From JBCCDY01 sp039030555 (lineage in GTDB: Bacteria; Bacteroidota; Bacteroidia; Cytophagales; Cyclobacteriaceae): a stretch of DNA of 64,000 bases. A program made the position numbers and the translations under genes. Positions 50,450-59,310 of the stretch are shown here, one piece after another. The notes below the pieces were generated by a model, which was given only the letters and a program-made list of their open reading frames with translations, had not been told where the DNA came from and did not search any database. Location of the stretch: positions 124,001-188,000 of the forward strand of contig JBCCDY010000006.1 of the NCBI GenBank assembly GCA_039030555.1, read 5' to 3'. The first letter of the stretch is position 1; each line of letters opens with the position of its first letter.

Positions 50450-51433
50450 TCAGAAAAATGATAAGATTGCCTCTAATACCTCCTGTGGTTTTTCTTCTAC
50501 AATAAAATGACCCGCATCTAATTCTAAAAAGGATACGTCATCCGCTTCGTTTCTCCAGATTGTCCGATAATCAAAATTCCCGGTGTTTGATTGTTTTCCC
50601 CAAATTACCAAGGTAGGGACGCTAATTTTCACATCAGCGTCTGCTTTATCATGTTCCATATCGATACCCTTGCTTGCACGATAATCTTCACACATTGCAT
50701 GAAAAGCATCATCAGTTCCATTGGTAGCTGCATAATCCTCACCGGCATCCACATCATCACCAGCCGCCGCTTTAGCAAATGCTCCTGCTTGCGGCCCCAT
50801 TAGTTTTTCAGGTAAAGGATAGGGCTGGGTCCAAAATATCCAGGCCCAAAACCTGTTAGCTACTTTGCTATCTATATGTTCCCAGACATATGTTGCCGGA
50901 ACCACATCCATAATTACCATTTTTTTAACAGCTTCGGGATAATCCTTTGCTAACCTTCTGGCGGTATGGGATCCTCTATCGTGGGAAGCAACCAGAAAGG
51001 AATCATAGCCTAATTCTTCCATTAGCTCTATCTGGTCCATTGCCATCCGTCCTTTAGAATAATCGCCTTCTCGCGGTTTATCACTCCGTCCATAACCACG
51101 TAAATCTGGTACGATTACTGTGTAATTCTTCGCAAATTCCGAAGCCAAATCTCGCCACATCACGTGAGACTCAGGTGCACCATGCAACAGAAGTAGAGGT
51201 TCACCAGAACCACCGATAACAGCGTGGATATTAATACCATCTATCATAACATCCAAGTCGCGGAATCCCGGAAAAAATGTTTCTGTTGTCGATCCCAGAT
51301 TTTGCGGTTCCTTGTTTGAAGTTTCCACCGGAACCTCAGCTTGATTTTTATCTGTCTGTTTTTGATTGCACGCCACAATCACTGAAAATAAAATTGCAAT
51401 TATTAATGGCTGAGAAATGCTACTTAATCTCAT
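50450..51433 (-). CDS. Alpha/beta hydrolase lipoprotein, haloacetate dehalogenase-like
   Basis: Predicted lipoprotein of 327 residues (lipobox VIVAC). Motifs: LLLLHGAPESHVMWRDL, DLRGYGRSDKP, nucleophile elbow VASHDRGSHTARRL with Asp, LDVVPATYVWEHID-like MDVVPATYVWEHID and late His in LDAGHFIVEEKP. This follows the pattern of haloacetate dehalogenase-type enzymes; epoxide hydrolase is the alternative. It is last in an operon with two other exported proteins, 6 bp after the Ig-like lipoprotein gene. Confidence 0.86.
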   Translation of the reverse strand: MRLSSISQPLIIAILFSVIVACNQKQTDKNQAEVPVETSNKEPQNLGSTTETFFPGFRDLDVMIDGINIHAVIGGSGEPLLLLHGAPESHVMWRDLASEFAKNYTVIVPDLRGYGRSDKPREGDYSKGRMAMDQIELMEELGYDSFLVASHDRGSHTARRLAKDYPEAVKKMVIMDVVPATYVWEHIDSKVANRFWAWIFWTQPYPLPEKLMGPQAGAFAKAAAGDDVDAGEDYAATNGTDDAFHAMCEDYRASKGIDMEHDKADADVKISVPTLVIWGKQSNTGNFDYRTIWRNEADDVSFLELDAGHFIVEEKPQEVLEAILSFF

Positions 51434-51439
51434 AAATCA

Positions 51440-52234
51440 TCACTTTAACGTAAAAGGGATACTTTCTACGATACCTTCTTTTTTATATCTTAAACTTCCA
51501 ATTCCATGATCGAACAATCCATTCAAGTTATTACCGGATGGGTCCTCCAAACGCGCATTTACATACAACACATATTCCCCTGGTTTCCAATGATATTTGG
51601 GTTGGAAACTCCATTGAGTTTCCCGATTTTTGATTGAAATAACTCCTTCAACAGGGTTATTCTCATCATCAGTAATAATGAGTCTTTCCTTTAAAGAATT
51701 GTAGTCTAGCATTTGCAGAAAACTAGCTTCGAAACTTTTTTTACTGTTCGCTTCCGGGATGGTTAACTTCCAGTTTTTTATTTCAGGAAATGTTACGTCT
51801 GCTTTTTCTACGGTTATATTCTTTTGAAAAGAAGTTGCCATTTTTTGATGATAAACATCTTCTAAACCTTCAATGGTGAGTGTGTAATTCATATTGGGTA
51901 TTATAGCATACCCTAATTCTTCATTTGCTTTTAAACCGGTTTTTACTCGTGCCGGATCGAGGATCAGTGTGAGTTGCGTTTGTTCTCTGTTCCAGAGTTC
52001 TTTTGCGTTATTGAAGAATACATGACTTACTTCAGCTCCGAATTCATCAGTGAGTCTGATTTTTTCAATATTTCTTATTGTTTTCATAGGTCGTGAAAAC
52101 TGAATGTACATACGAAGCAGGTTTTCAGGCAGTATATTGGAAGACGGATAGACGGCTCTTACCAAAGGTTTTTCAACATGTTCATTGCAAGCCGTTAGCA
52201 TTATCAAGAAACACAATAGAAAATAAGGTTTCAT
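51440..52234 (-). CDS. Lipoprotein with SbsA-like Ig domain
   Basis: Predicted lipoprotein of 264 residues (lipobox IMLTAC) from the ATG at 52234; a GTG at 52246 would add four residues. The start LVRAVYPSSNILPENLLRMYI and QFSRPMKTI follow the pattern of SbsA/Big_5 Ig-like domains (predicted Ig fold binding surface polymers), with a second domain near the end (YHWKPGEYVLYVNARLEDPSG). It has no catalytic motif. It lies between the propeller and hydrolase genes of the operon and is probably a surface component of the same process. Confidence 0.72.
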   Translation of the reverse strand: MKPYFLLCFLIMLTACNEHVEKPLVRAVYPSSNILPENLLRMYIQFSRPMKTIRNIEKIRLTDEFGAEVSHVFFNNAKELWNREQTQLTLILDPARVKTGLKANEELGYAIIPNMNYTLTIEGLEDVYHQKMATSFQKNITVEKADVTFPEIKNWKLTIPEANSKKSFEASFLQMLDYNSLKERLIITDDENNPVEGVISIKNRETQWSFQPKYHWKPGEYVLYVNARLEDPSGNNLNGLFDHGIGSLRYKKEGIVESIPFTLK

Positions 52235-52263
52235 TTGCTGACACACACGCTAAACAGCCGTTC

Positions 52264-53604
52264 TTATCTACCCATTTTTTGAGAGGTCAACTCAGCATAG
52301 CCTTCCATCTGTTTTACCATATCATGGTACTGTTTTGTGCTAGTCTGAGCCTCCGGGTATCGATAATCCGGGAAATCGTATTCCGAAATAAAATCGCTTA
52401 GTCTTAAAAATGTACCGGTTAATTCTGAAACCAGATCAATATCTCCTGTTTCAATATTTCTCCTTACTACTCCTAACATTTGAGGGTTTTGAATATCAAC
52501 TTGCATGACATTGGCAGTGGGAATTTCCTGCATACCTTCCAGGCCTGCGGCAAACATGGCACGTTGTCCGGCCATTCCCTTTCCTTGGGTACCTGCTATT
52601 ACTGCATTTAAAGGAATCATTGTTCCTCCTCTGTTTTTATTCGTTACGATCAAACTTTTGCTCGTCGAGCCATCAAACCCTTGTGTTGTTACGATCAACA
52701 TATCTATTGGTGTGTTTCCATAACCAAGCTCGGCAATCGTTTTTCCTTTAACATTGGCTCCTTTTTGAATTTCGTCTATAGGAATAGTCACTAGAGGGGT
52801 ACAGGTATAACTTGCCAACAAGGTAGATTTGCCCCCTACTTCATCAAACAACATTGTTCTGATAGGTGCACGCGTTTCGTTTTGCGTATGAACCGCATGA
52901 TAAATTTCTATACTATTCACCATTTCCTGAGTATCTGTAAATGGGTAGGTTATTTTTCGAAGGGTAGAAGCAAACTCGGTATTGGTCAGTCCAGCCACAT
53001 AAACATAACCATCATGATAATCAATATCTGTGATGTTCAAAGTGCTTGCAGGTGTTTCTTTCCAAAACACCAAGTCTGATGAAGCAGGATTGTCAATAGA
53101 AACATTTTTAGAACCATCTTTTATGATTTCTAAAAAATGAATATCGGTTGTGACCGGATTTACAATGGCTATAACCGATTTAGCCTTTGGTTGATGACCT
53201 AATTTTATGGACACATATGCTTCCTGACTTCCTGGATGAATTTTCATATCGTTAATGATAACGTCTCTAGGTTCCATATTCAATTTCGCTGCTATCACTA
53301 TGTCGAAGCCTTCCATATTGTAAGGAATTGCATCTTTTAACTCCTTAGCTTCAGTTGGAACAGCATATAATTTAGCGCCCTTACTATCACCCACAAACAG
53401 GACGTTATCTGGCCCAAATGCCAGAACATCAGCTCCGTTTATCAACATGTTTTCATTAAGTACTGAAGATTCCTCTTCAGTGCGGGAAGTGTCTACACAG
53501 CTTACCGATATGAATAAAAGCATACTGAAAACTATCGCTTGCATTTTCATTAACGAGATTGGCAATTTTACTGCTTTAATGTAGTGGTTTGAGTTAAATC
53601 TCAT
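52264..53604 (-). CDS. Exported beta-propeller-like lipoprotein
   Basis: Predicted lipoprotein of 446 residues (lipobox SVSC near residue 36); the ATG at 53604 gives a long n-region, and Met19 or Met21 may be the real start. The body has recurring strand patterns (ADVLAFGPDNVLFVGDSKG, DIDYHDGYVYVAGLTNTEF, IDMLIVTTQGFDG) suggesting a beta-propeller. I do not recognise a named family or catalytic residues. It is first in the minus-strand operon with the Ig-like and hydrolase lipoproteins and probably binds or senses the same substrate. Confidence 0.68.
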   Translation of the reverse strand: MRFNSNHYIKAVKLPISLMKMQAIVFSMLLFISVSCVDTSRTEEESSVLNENMLINGADVLAFGPDNVLFVGDSKGAKLYAVPTEAKELKDAIPYNMEGFDIVIAAKLNMEPRDVIINDMKIHPGSQEAYVSIKLGHQPKAKSVIAIVNPVTTDIHFLEIIKDGSKNVSIDNPASSDLVFWKETPASTLNITDIDYHDGYVYVAGLTNTEFASTLRKITYPFTDTQEMVNSIEIYHAVHTQNETRAPIRTMLFDEVGGKSTLLASYTCTPLVTIPIDEIQKGANVKGKTIAELGYGNTPIDMLIVTTQGFDGSTSKSLIVTNKNRGGTMIPLNAVIAGTQGKGMAGQRAMFAAGLEGMQEIPTANVMQVDIQNPQMLGVVRRNIETGDIDLVSELTGTFLRLSDFISEYDFPDYRYPEAQTSTKQYHDMVKQMEGYAELTSQKMGR

Positions 53605-53910
53605 TTTCTTTCCGGTTTTGATTTATTTTAAAAATCTTGATAGATCATAATGTTTTGCACATACAATGTCTGTTTTTTTATAGCCCGGCGAGGAATTTCA
53701 AGCCGGTTCTTCAAAGCTGAAATCATTAATAAAATACACTGTTATCCGATCTGATCATCCCCAGTTAGTTATATAGTCAGGATGCCAAGTCTTTCTTTTG
53801 CACATTCGTCACTCACAAAATCTCAAATTAAATTTAGGCTTAAACATTTCATTCATAAAGGTGAAAGATGCCCTTTCTATGGTCAAAATGAGCTTAATTA
53901 AGAAAGGTTG
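53605..53910. other. Region between the propeller operon and the AraC gene
   Basis: Holds the promoter/operator block at 53829-53893. Nothing else that I can support. Confidence 0.6.
53829..53893 (-). promoter_or_regulatory. Promoter and operator of the second hydrolase operon
   Basis: The block at 53860-53893 matches 50201-50234 in 31 of 34 bases, and TAAATTTA (53829-53836) stands at the same distance as TAGATTTG at the other site. It lies between the AraC gene and the operon that the regulator probably controls. Confidence 0.55.
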
Positions 53911-54774
53911 TCAGGTTCTTATTTCTCTAAACTGTTTGGGGGTAATACCTGTAATCTGTTTAAAGAATTTAAGGAAGTTTGTCATTTCACTAAAACCACA
54001 TTCATAAGCTATATGCTTGATGGGAAGATTGGTCGCTGCCAGTTTTCGCTTGGCTTCTAGAACAATATAGTTGTTGATGTATTCTTTGGTGGTCTTCTTT
54101 GTAAATTCTTTACACAGCTTATTCAACTGCTTGTGAGTTATGTTTAAAAAGGAAGTGTAGTCTTTCGCTGTTCGGGTTTCCGTATATTTTGACGAAACCA
54201 GTTTTCGAAATTCCATGAATTGTAAATAGTCATTAGGGTAGAATTGCAATGCGCGATTTGTATTTAACTGAGTCTTTAATAAAAATACGGTTAACATACT
54301 GGCAACTACGTCAGCTTTAGCCTTTCCAAGATCAAGTGAAAGCTCCCTTTTTAATGCAACAAGAAACAGGTCCCGATTGCCAGGATCTTTGAAAAGTGAA
54401 GGATTCAAATGATTATTATGAAAAAAACTGATTTTGGAAAATGCCGAAAGTGATAGATGGTGAAGCATAAATTCTTCGGTGAAAATCACACCATAACCAT
54501 TATAATTTCCTGATTTATCAAATTTATGGATCTGATCTTTAGAAATAAAAAGGCAATCACCTTCGGTCATTTTGTATTCCACAAAATCCACCTCATGGGT
54601 CATTTCGCCCTCAGTTAGTAATAGTATTGCAAAGAAATTAATGCGATGCGGTTGGAATGGATTTTTTTTCGTGTCAGGTTTAAAAGAGAAAAGATCTTTC
54701 ATTTCCACTAGCTGGAAGCCAAATTCCTTTTTGTATCCGACTGATTCAAATTTTGTATCCGGAAACTTTTCCAT
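53911..54774 (-). CDS. AraC-family transcriptional regulator
   Basis: Regulator of 287 residues. The N-terminal half is a cupin-like sensor (NFFAILLLTEGEMTHEVDF, GDCLFISKDQIHKFDKSG). The C-terminal half has two helix-turn-helix units (TRTAKDYTSFLNITHKQLNKL and IKHIAYECGFSEMTNFLKFF) and ends GITPKQFREIRT. Transcribed in the same direction as the propeller/Ig/hydrolase operon, whose promoter block follows it. A 3' remnant of a second copy of this gene lies at 50252. Confidence 0.92.
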   Translation of the reverse strand: MEKFPDTKFESVGYKKEFGFQLVEMKDLFSFKPDTKKNPFQPHRINFFAILLLTEGEMTHEVDFVEYKMTEGDCLFISKDQIHKFDKSGNYNGYGVIFTEEFMLHHLSLSAFSKISFFHNNHLNPSLFKDPGNRDLFLVALKRELSLDLGKAKADVVASMLTVFLLKTQLNTNRALQFYPNDYLQFMEFRKLVSSKYTETRTAKDYTSFLNITHKQLNKLCKEFTKKTTKEYINNYIVLEAKRKLAATNLPIKHIAYECGFSEMTNFLKFFKQITGITPKQFREIRT

Positions 54775-54829
54775 TTATCACTGTATTTCTGTTTTATAAA
54801 AAATCTTTATCCGTTCATTTGTTAACTGC

Positions 54830-55606
54830 TTATGTACTGGGGAGGCGTTTTAACCTAAATAGTGCCATCGGTATAACAGACCAGATGACTAATGCAACAA
54901 AATAAACAGCCTCAGAGAAAAGATTAAACCAGTTTGTCATCAATAAACCGCAAACCATAATAATATGAGCCAGAAACGCCCAAATGATCCCTCCTGCGAT
55001 TAATTTCTTGTGTTTTTTATTTTGATTAAGAATAAATCTCAGAAACCAGAAATAGAGCGGAATAAAAACCATAACAGACGTTAACAATCCCGGGTTGTAT
55101 TGAAGCGTAGCAATTGCTGCCAGGATATGTACAAGGCCATTCACAATTATGATGCTGGCCATAGCTATAAGTGGGAAAAGATGTTTAGGACTGGACAGTA
55201 TTCCCAGGATTCCTACCAGCCATACCAGAGTGGTATTGATGATAAAGATGGACTCTTTGGTAAGGGGTCTTATGGGGGAGTCCGGAGCTCCAAGTTTTCC
55301 AAGTATGAAATTGTTATTGAACTCATAAAAGGCATAATAATTACCATAAAGGTCAATCCAGTGCTCTTCAAACTGATGAGTGATGTAGGCTATAAGCATT
55401 AGAACCCCTACAAAACGATAGTTCTTTAATAGAGCACCAAAGTCATTACTCTCATGCATTAGAAATACTCCCATAAGCATGAATGGAATAGCATAAGTCC
55501 CAATCTTCATCCAGTGGTCAACAAGAAAGCCCTGTTGCCCTAGCGGTAACCAGAGCATAAGAAATAGTAGTAGAATAGAGCCGATTAAGCCTCTAGATTT
55601 TTTCAC
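54830..55606 (-). CDS. HXXEE-domain membrane protein
   Basis: Membrane protein of 258 residues, GTG start, with about seven helices. The HXXEE motif is in AYITHQFEEHWIDLYGNYY, and the second conserved part is NGLVHILAAIATLQYNPGLLTSV. Such proteins are predicted membrane-embedded metal enzymes with no shown activity. It stands alone between the AraC gene and the Crp-like gene. Confidence 0.75.
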   Translation of the reverse strand: MKKSRGLIGSILLLFLMLWLPLGQQGFLVDHWMKIGTYAIPFMLMGVFLMHESNDFGALLKNYRFVGVLMLIAYITHQFEEHWIDLYGNYYAFYEFNNNFILGKLGAPDSPIRPLTKESIFIINTTLVWLVGILGILSSPKHLFPLIAMASIIIVNGLVHILAAIATLQYNPGLLTSVMVFIPLYFWFLRFILNQNKKHKKLIAGGIIWAFLAHIIMVCGLLMTNWFNLFSEAVYFVALVIWSVIPMALFRLKRLPST

Positions 55607-55674
55607 AGCTTCAGAATCGTTTTTACTAAACTATCTATCTGTGATCAAAAAAAAATTGATGTGAGTTAAGACTT

Positions 55675-56313
55675 TTAAATTGATGTGAGTGAAGACTGTC
55701 TTCTGCCAGACAAAAATCTGCTATATCCTTCAGGCGTTACACCCATGAATTTTGCTATGTATTTTGAAGGGGTATGTTTTATGATATCCGGATAATTCTC
55801 TTCTAAAAATTGGTACTTGATCTCGGTATCATTAATGGTTTTTATTGTGGTATTTTTTTTATTCTCGATAATCATACTCATGATTTTCTTCCTTATGAAG
55901 AGACCAAAAGTATTGGAATGAAAAAAACTATTTAAAAAGAAGTCGAAAGGTAGCAATAAGTATTCAACATCTGTAATCGCTATCAAAATATCCGAGGCTA
56001 TACTTTTCGATTCAGCACTAACGATGTTTGTATTGAAATTTCCTTTTTGAAAAAATCTGGTGACCACTTCTTTATCTTCATACAAATAAATTGTCGCAGT
56101 GATTCCACTCATTAGGTAAATCACATGGTTGCATAGCTCAGTCTGGCTAAATATAACTTCCTTCTTCCTTGCTGTTTTGACTTCAACAATATCTGAAAAA
56201 TGATTCCACTCTTCATCTGGAATGGATATTCTGTAGCTTTCTATCTCGCTCTTAAACTCATTTATATGACTATGTGAATAAAAGTCGATGTCTTTAACTT
56301 CAATAATTTTCAT
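55675..56313 (-). CDS. Crp/Fnr-family regulator
   Basis: Regulator of 212 residues from the ATG at 56313. The cyclic-nucleotide-binding fold is visible (VKTARKKEVIFSQTELCNHV, YLMSGITATIYLYEDKEVV), and a C-terminal helix-turn-helix follows (HTPSKYIAKFMGVTPEGYSR). Bacteroidota relatives rarely retain all nucleotide-binding residues, and here the Arg of the phosphate cassette is not evident, so the ligand is unclear. It is divergent from another Crp/Fnr-like gene at 56568. Confidence 0.8.
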   Translation of the reverse strand: MKIIEVKDIDFYSHSHINEFKSEIESYRISIPDEEWNHFSDIVEVKTARKKEVIFSQTELCNHVIYLMSGITATIYLYEDKEVVTRFFQKGNFNTNIVSAESKSIASDILIAITDVEYLLLPFDFFLNSFFHSNTFGLFIRKKIMSMIIENKKNTTIKTINDTEIKYQFLEENYPDIIKHTPSKYIAKFMGVTPEGYSRFLSGRRQSSLTSI

Positions 56314-56567
56314 TGCAGAAATGCAACTAAGATTATACAAAAATGTTCAGAAGTATGTTGTGGAAATAAATAAATTGTCGCTTACACGTCAATTTTATAG
56401 ATGCCAACTTATTTCTAAACATGATAGGCAATGATCCGTATCGGAAAAGCTTAGAGACGAACATGTTTTTATTCATTTCTTATCAGAAAAGGTCAGATTT
56501 TTAAAACATGTATCTACGCTCTATAAAGATAGATTTTTAGTTTTACACATATATCAGACTGAATTTA

Positions 56568-57140
56568 GTGACAGCCTCAGAAATTTTTAAAGGACTTTCT
56601 TTTGATGATGCCACAGAAGAGCTAATCAATTCCAGACTTCAGCAACTGGAAATTGGTAAAGGCGATGTTCTATTAAAGCCAGATGATATCGTTCAGTATC
56701 AATACTATGTAGCAGAAGGTTGTCTCAGATCCTTTTTTATCGATCATACGGCTAAAGAGCATACCATTCAATTTGCAATATCTGACTGGTGGATCAGCGA
56801 CTACACCGCATTTTACAAGCAGGAAAGAGCCATACTTTATATTGAGTGTATTCAGAAAGCCACGCTTTTTCGATTATCAAGAAAAGATATGATTGAGATT
56901 CTCAATCTAAGATCTGATGTTGAACGCTTTTTTCATTTTAAAACAGAGTCATACATCAGCTCTTTTCAAAAAAGAATCTTGGGCGACCTGTCTAAAACGG
57001 CAAAAGAACGTTATACCGATTTCGTTAGGCATTACCCCAATATTGAGCAGTCCGTAAAAAACTATCATATCGCTTCATATCTGGGTATTACCTCCGAAAG
57101 CCTAAGCAGAATCAGAAAAGAGCTTCTCGAAAAAAACTGA
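56568..57140 (+). CDS. Crp/Fnr-family regulator
   Basis: Regulator of 190 residues with a GTG start. The cyclic-nucleotide-binding fold has GKGDVLLKPDDIVQYQYYV and AEGCLRSFFIDHTAKEHTIQ; the C-terminal winged helix is NYHIASYLGITSESLSRIRKE, typical of the short Crp/Fnr proteins of Bacteroidota. It lies 88 bp before the YqhD-type alcohol dehydrogenase gene in the same direction and may control it. Confidence 0.88.
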   Translation: MTASEIFKGLSFDDATEELINSRLQQLEIGKGDVLLKPDDIVQYQYYVAEGCLRSFFIDHTAKEHTIQFAISDWWISDYTAFYKQERAILYIECIQKATLFRLSRKDMIEILNLRSDVERFFHFKTESYISSFQKRILGDLSKTAKERYTDFVRHYPNIEQSVKNYHIASYLGITSESLSRIRKELLEKN

Positions 57141-57181
57141 TTTTCTTACCATACATCATTTTTTTGGAATGACTTCCACGG

Positions 57182-57189
57182 TAGTTTTG
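57182..57189 (+). promoter_or_regulatory. -7 box before the alcohol dehydrogenase gene
   Basis: TAGTTTTG matches TAnnTTTG and lies 39 bp before the start codon. TTTG at 57163-57166 is a possible -33 element, though the gap is shorter than usual. Confidence 0.45.
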
Positions 57190-57228
57190 TTTCAACAAAA
57201 AATAGAAACGAACGAATAAAATACAGCC

Positions 57229-58389
57229 ATGAAAAATTTCGAATTCAAAAACCCAACGAAGATACTGTTCGGAAAAGATCAGATTAACAGGCTATCCAAA
57301 GAAATTCCCAATGATGCCCGTATACTACTTTTATATGGAGGTGGCAGCATTAAGAAAAATGGCATATACAATAAAGTCAAAAGTGCATTAAGCGATTATG
57401 ATGTTGAAGAGTTTGGAGGCATTCCTGCAAACCCCGAGTATGCCGTTCTCATGGAAGCTTTAAAGGTGATTAAGGAAAAGGACATCACTTTTATGCTTGC
57501 TGTAGGTGGTGGATCAGTTATTGATGGTGTCAAATTTCTATCTTCTGCGGCCCTTTATGAAGGAGAAGATCCATGGGATATTCTCAAAAAAAAGATACCA
57601 ACTTTAAAAGGTCTGCCATTTGGAACAGTCTTAACACTTCCCGCTACCGGATCAGAAATGAATTCCGGATCTGTAATTACCAGGGCTGAAACGAAACAAA
57701 AGCTGGTTATGGGAGGAGCTGGTCTTTTCCCAGTATTTTCCATACTTGACCCAAGTGTGGTTGCTTCAATCCCTCAGAGACAGATCGCAAACGGACTTGC
57801 CGATGCCTATACGCATGTACTGGAGCAGTATATGACCTACCCAGCCAATGCCCTACTACAGGATCGGTTTGCTGAAAGCATTCTTCAGACTTTAATAGAA
57901 GTGGCTCCTAAAATTATGGAGGATCCAACTGATTATCAGGCAGCTTCCAATTTCATGTGGAGTTGTACTATGGCTTTAAATGGATTAATTCAGAAAGGTG
58001 TTCCCACAGATTGGGCCATACACATGATGGGTCATGAGTTAACAGCTTTGTATGGGATTGACCATGCCAGAACGTTGGCGATCATAGCAGAAAGTCACTA
58101 TACCTACAACTTTGAATCTAAAAAGGAAAAACTTGCTCAGTATGCCGAACGGGTCTGGAACATAACTGAAGGTACAATTGATGAGAAAGCCAAAGCTGGA
58201 ATCGAAAAAACTACGGAGTTTTACCAGTCACTGGGTATCAAAACAAGACTTTCCGACTATACCAGCGAGTATGAGGGTACAGCATCGGAAGTTGCTGATC
58301 GGTTTGAGAAAAGAGGTATGACCGGACTTGGTGAACATGGTTCTCTCACACCAGAAGATGCTGAGAAAATAGTGGAAATGGCTTACTGA
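57229..58389 (+). CDS. Iron-containing alcohol dehydrogenase, YqhD-like
   Basis: NADPH-dependent aldehyde reductase of 386 residues. The cofactor motif is AVGGGSVIDGVKFLS, and the metal ligands are Asp and His in ADAYTHVLEQY with two further His in HMMGHELTALYGIDHARTLA, matching YqhD. YqhD-type enzymes remove short-chain and lipid-derived aldehydes. The DJ-1/PfpI gene follows after 11 bp, so the two form an operon, and SDR and AraC genes lie close by. Start at the ATG 57229. Confidence 0.93.
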   Translation: MKNFEFKNPTKILFGKDQINRLSKEIPNDARILLLYGGGSIKKNGIYNKVKSALSDYDVEEFGGIPANPEYAVLMEALKVIKEKDITFMLAVGGGSVIDGVKFLSSAALYEGEDPWDILKKKIPTLKGLPFGTVLTLPATGSEMNSGSVITRAETKQKLVMGGAGLFPVFSILDPSVVASIPQRQIANGLADAYTHVLEQYMTYPANALLQDRFAESILQTLIEVAPKIMEDPTDYQAASNFMWSCTMALNGLIQKGVPTDWAIHMMGHELTALYGIDHARTLAIIAESHYTYNFESKKEKLAQYAERVWNITEGTIDEKAKAGIEKTTEFYQSLGIKTRLSDYTSEYEGTASEVADRFEKRGMTGLGEHGSLTPEDAEKIVEMAY

Positions 58390-58400
58390 AAGAATTAAAA

Positions 58401-59192
58401 ATGAGAAAAATATTATTCGTATTAATCACTGTAAGTGGTCTTATTTCCTGTACAAGCAGAAAAGCGAACCAGGATAAAGCTGTAGAAAAATCAAAAACAG
58501 AAAAAATGACAAAGAAAGTATTATTCGTTTTAACCAGCCATGACGAGCTTGGAAACACAGGTGAGAAGACAGGATTCTGGGTGGAAGAATTTGCAGCACC
58601 CTACTACTTTTTAAAAGATAAAGGAGTTGATGTTACCCTGGCTTCTCCTATAGGCGGACAGCCTCCAATTGATCCTAAAAGCGAACTGGAAGATTTCCAG
58701 ACTCCATCAACAAAACGGTTTAATGATGATGAGGAGACACAAAGTATACTGGCCAATACTCATAAGTTATCCGAAGTAAATGCGGATGATTATGATGCCA
58801 TATTTTACCCGGGTGGACATGGCCCTCTGTGGGACCTTTCTGAGGATGAAAACTCCATTGGTTTAATTGAAGAGTTCTATAAAGACGATAAACCCATAGC
58901 AGCAGTATGCCATGCTCCTGCTATTTTCAAAAACGCCAAAAAAACAGACGGGAACCCAATAGTAGATGGAAAAAAAGTTACGGGTTTTTCGAATACTGAG
59001 GAGGAAGCGGTACAGTTAACAGATGTAGTACCCTTTTTAGTTGAAGATATGTTGGCCGAAAAAGGAGGTATTTATTCAAAAGGAAAGGACTGGAGTGCTT
59101 ATGCCTTAGAAGATGGATTATTGGTTACTGGCCAAAATCCTGCGTCATCAGAATTGGTGGCAGAAATGCTATTGAAAAAGCTTGAAAATTAG
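58401..59192 (+). CDS. DJ-1/PfpI-family lipoprotein, Hsp31-like
   Basis: Protein of 263 residues with a lipobox (SGLISC) at the N-terminus, which is unusual as most relatives are cytoplasmic; an internal Met (58506) could give a cytoplasmic form beginning MTKKVLFVLTSHDELG. The nucleophile Cys is in IAAVCHAPAIFKN, and FYPGGHGPLWDLSED and FWVEEFAAPYYFLKDKG fit Hsp31/class I glyoxalase III-like enzymes that convert methylglyoxal to lactate. It lies 11 bp after the YqhD-type gene. Confidence 0.88.
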   Translation: MRKILFVLITVSGLISCTSRKANQDKAVEKSKTEKMTKKVLFVLTSHDELGNTGEKTGFWVEEFAAPYYFLKDKGVDVTLASPIGGQPPIDPKSELEDFQTPSTKRFNDDEETQSILANTHKLSEVNADDYDAIFYPGGHGPLWDLSEDENSIGLIEEFYKDDKPIAAVCHAPAIFKNAKKTDGNPIVDGKKVTGFSNTEEEAVQLTDVVPFLVEDMLAEKGGIYSKGKDWSAYALEDGLLVTGQNPASSELVAEMLLKKLEN

Positions 59193-59250
59193 AATTATCG
59201 GTTTTGGGCGATCCAACAAAGGAAAGTTCAATTACAGAGTTTTTACAAAT

Positions 59251-59282
59251 AAAAAGGGTGCCTGCAATCAAGCACCCTTTTT
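59251..59282. terminator. Bidirectional terminator
   Basis: Arms AAAAAGGGTGC and GCACCCTTTTT with a 10-nt loop, flanked by A and T runs. It lies between the convergent DJ-1/PfpI and SDR genes. Confidence 0.88.
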
Positions 59283-59310
59283 ATCTTCAGGATAAGAGTT
59301 AGTTCAACGA

